A DNA stretch of 64,000 nucleotides, taken from assembly GCF_037392515.1 (NCBI RefSeq), contig NC_090291.1:15713501-15777500 (forward strand), given 5' to 3'. This document shows, piece after piece, positions 62,726-64,000 of the stretch (position 1 is its first letter; every line of letters starts with the position of its first letter). Origin of the DNA: Haliotis asinina. Taxonomy: Eukaryota > Mollusca > Gastropoda > Lepetellida > Haliotidae. The notes beneath the pieces are model-generated. The model was not told the DNA's origin and did no database searches. It was given only the letters and a program-made list of their open reading frames with translations. A program made the position numbers and the translations under genes.

Positions 62726-63029
62726 AATTCCTGAATAAATGTGAAAACGGCTTGCCATACGTGTGCATCACCTGGAAGCGAGCGTAAGCTAAATCGCATT
62801 CGGAATCGTTCGGGTACGAACCTTTTTGAGATAAAAAGTTCAAAAGGTATGTGCGAATGTGCACTTTCGCGATTTGGTAAGCTGTGTTCTGATTGGTCAA
62901 TCTCAAAGGTTACCTGACGCGACCTCCCATAAGGTTTTTGTTAGACTCAGTGGTGGGGTGTAACGAAAAGTACTGAGACTAACTTTACTTAGACTATCGA
63001 TCTGATTTGGAATCGCAAACGTGCGTGTT

Positions 63030-63175
63030 TGTCATTTGCCGCTTTCCATTACATGATCCAAGGGCAATAACTCTTCTACGCGCACTGTTAACTTCCTGTG
63101 AGTTGCCAGGGCGATGACAAACAGGAAAATATGGCTGCCGAAAGTAATGTTTACGTTTGCCACAATATCTGAATG
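63030..63175 (+). promoter_or_regulatory. candidate promoter/5' UTR of the 63682 gene
   Basis: ETS-like ACTTCCTGTG at 63091-63100, no TATA box, then AAAATATGGCTGCC at ~63127-63140, which resembles a YY1-type initiator motif and also opens a 13-codon upstream frame (63131-63172, stop included). It lies just right of the long-inverted-repeat element. Motif evidence only. Confidence 0.3.
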
Positions 63176-63681
63176 ACATGTTTTTTAAATGAACAATACT
63201 GGGGCATTATGTGAAATGACAGCAATAGAAATTTTACTGGGTTATTCAACGAAATGTACAAGAGTAGTTAGTTTTTGTTAAGCTTGAGGCACAATCTTGT
63301 CTTAACCCCGGTTGTCAGCAGGCCGATTAATTGTTGAGTGGACGACACAAATCTTTAGACGACGATTCGTTTTTCCCTTCATGAGAAATGACACTGACAA
63401 CGTGTTTCAACAAAATGACTTTGGTTTTGACAACCGATGGACATATATGATTTGGTTCATTTAGTCCTCGTATCTATCAGCTGGAGTTATTTTAATATTT
63501 ATAATATTAATTCGGCAAATTCGCCATTTGTCATGTTTCATTGTGAGCTGCAAAATATATTGTACTGTTTTAGGTTGTGTATGTTTGTTTAGCATACATA
63601 GTATTCCGTTTCTAAGGGAGAGAATGAGAATTAATTGTTCGCTTAGAAATGCTATAATATTGTAAATCTGACAGTATTTCA

Positions 63682-64000
63682 ATGGCGAGTGACATCCATG
63701 GACCCTTGAGACAGATACAGTCTGCAAACTATCTCGATTTAGTGACTGTCCCTGAAGTCAGTTACAGCAAAGTGCCATCTGAAACAGGCAGCAGAAAGAA
63801 AAAGAGGAAAAAACTGTTAAGGAAACGACAGTCACTAGTATCTTCAAGTTACACTGATGTTTCGCATGAAATGGCTAGTTCATTTGAAAGTAGTGGAGAA
63901 AATGGAGAATCTTATTCCTCAAAAACGAGATTACCTGGAATCAATCGAGAAGCCACACCTAATAGAATCAATATATTGTCTTCACCTAATCCTCGACAGC
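63682..64000 (+). CDS. unrecognised protein, 5' part only (runs off the window)
   Basis: The frame opens at 63682 after an in-frame TAA at 63655-63657 and stays open for 106 codons to the edge. The product starts MASDIHGPLRQIQSANYLDL, has a dense basic cluster at residues ~37-49 (SRKKKRKKLLRKR) and is then Ser/Asn-rich with no hydrophobic segment so far. The basic patch could be a nuclear signal or a juxtamembrane stretch. I do not recognise the family. Codon use is even and has no repeat character, unlike the chance frames nearby. Confidence 0.6.
   Translation, partial: MASDIHGPLRQIQSANYLDLVTVPEVSYSKVPSETGSRKKKRKKLLRKRQSLVSSSYTDVSHEMASSFESSGENGESYSSKTRLPGINREATPNRINILSSPNPRQ

Larger units (their letters stand above)
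59063..62997. mobile_element. ~3.9-kb element with ~0.9-kb inverted arms and GATATC arrays
   Basis: The left arm (59063 to ~59930) and right arm (~62080 to 62997) are inverted copies. Shared blocks, outside in: AGTCTAAGTAAA; GAGTCTAACAAAA; GGTCGCGTCAGGTAACCTTTG; the palindrome array; AATACTTCCGG twice; then ACATGCCG and GAACACCAC-type sequence. GATCTG occurs just outside both ends (59055-59060, 62999-63004) and may be a target duplication. The ~2.1-kb centre has no recognisable transposase. A DNA transposon or foldback type is inferred; the superfamily is unknown. Confidence 0.8.

Overview
The window reads as nuclear DNA of a mollusc, most likely an abalone (Haliotis) or a close gastropod relative. 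The evidence is intron-bearing genes with GT-AG junctions, AT-rich non-coding DNA, many copies of a ~270-bp SINE of a kind I associate with abalone genomes, (CA)n and (TTTA)n microsatellites, and many small inverted-repeat transposons. The species assignment comes from recognition and was not tested by a search.

Two conserved host genes can be rebuilt exon by exon. SLC66A2 (PQLC1, a PQ-loop membrane protein) lies on the minus strand, with four coding exons between 39101 and 25642 and a 10.2-kb second intron. TIMM21 (mitochondrial inner-membrane translocase subunit Tim21) lies on the plus strand, with six exons between 44170 and 49990. They stand head to head about 5 kb apart. A third gene, not recognised, starts at 63682 and runs off the right edge. 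All other long reading frames are repeat-driven or chance frames.

Layout: 1-25 kb holds no host gene, only SINE copies, two LINE reverse-transcriptase scraps, a large inverted repeat (8955-10440), two TA-flanked hairpin MITEs, a Tourist-like MITE and several minisatellites. 25.3-39.1 kb is SLC66A2 with repeat-filled introns and a nearly perfect 540-bp tandem duplication that copies the 3' end of its first coding exon. 39.1-44.2 kb is the interval between the two 5' ends. 44.2-50.2 kb is TIMM21; its fourth intron carries a ~20-unit minisatellite whose every unit resembles the exon 5 splice acceptor. 50.4-52.1 kb is a MITE and a degenerate satellite. 52.6-54.5 kb is a MULE-type DNA transposon with a FLYWCH-MULE transposase, terminal inverted repeats and an 8-bp target duplication. 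55.7-57.9 kb is a SINE split by a 1.9-kb insertion. 58.2-58.7 kb is a Penelope-like remnant with a hammerhead-like core. 59.06-63.0 kb is a ~3.9-kb element with ~0.9-kb inverted arms holding arrays of GATATC palindromes; a short relative sits at 32.65-33.18 kb.

I see no operon-like or defence-type system. The observations most worth a second look are the palindrome-array inverted-repeat family, the decoy-acceptor minisatellite in TIMM21, the hammerhead-like Penelope remnant, the SLC66A2 exon-edge duplication, and the 3' tail shared by two otherwise unrelated SINE families.
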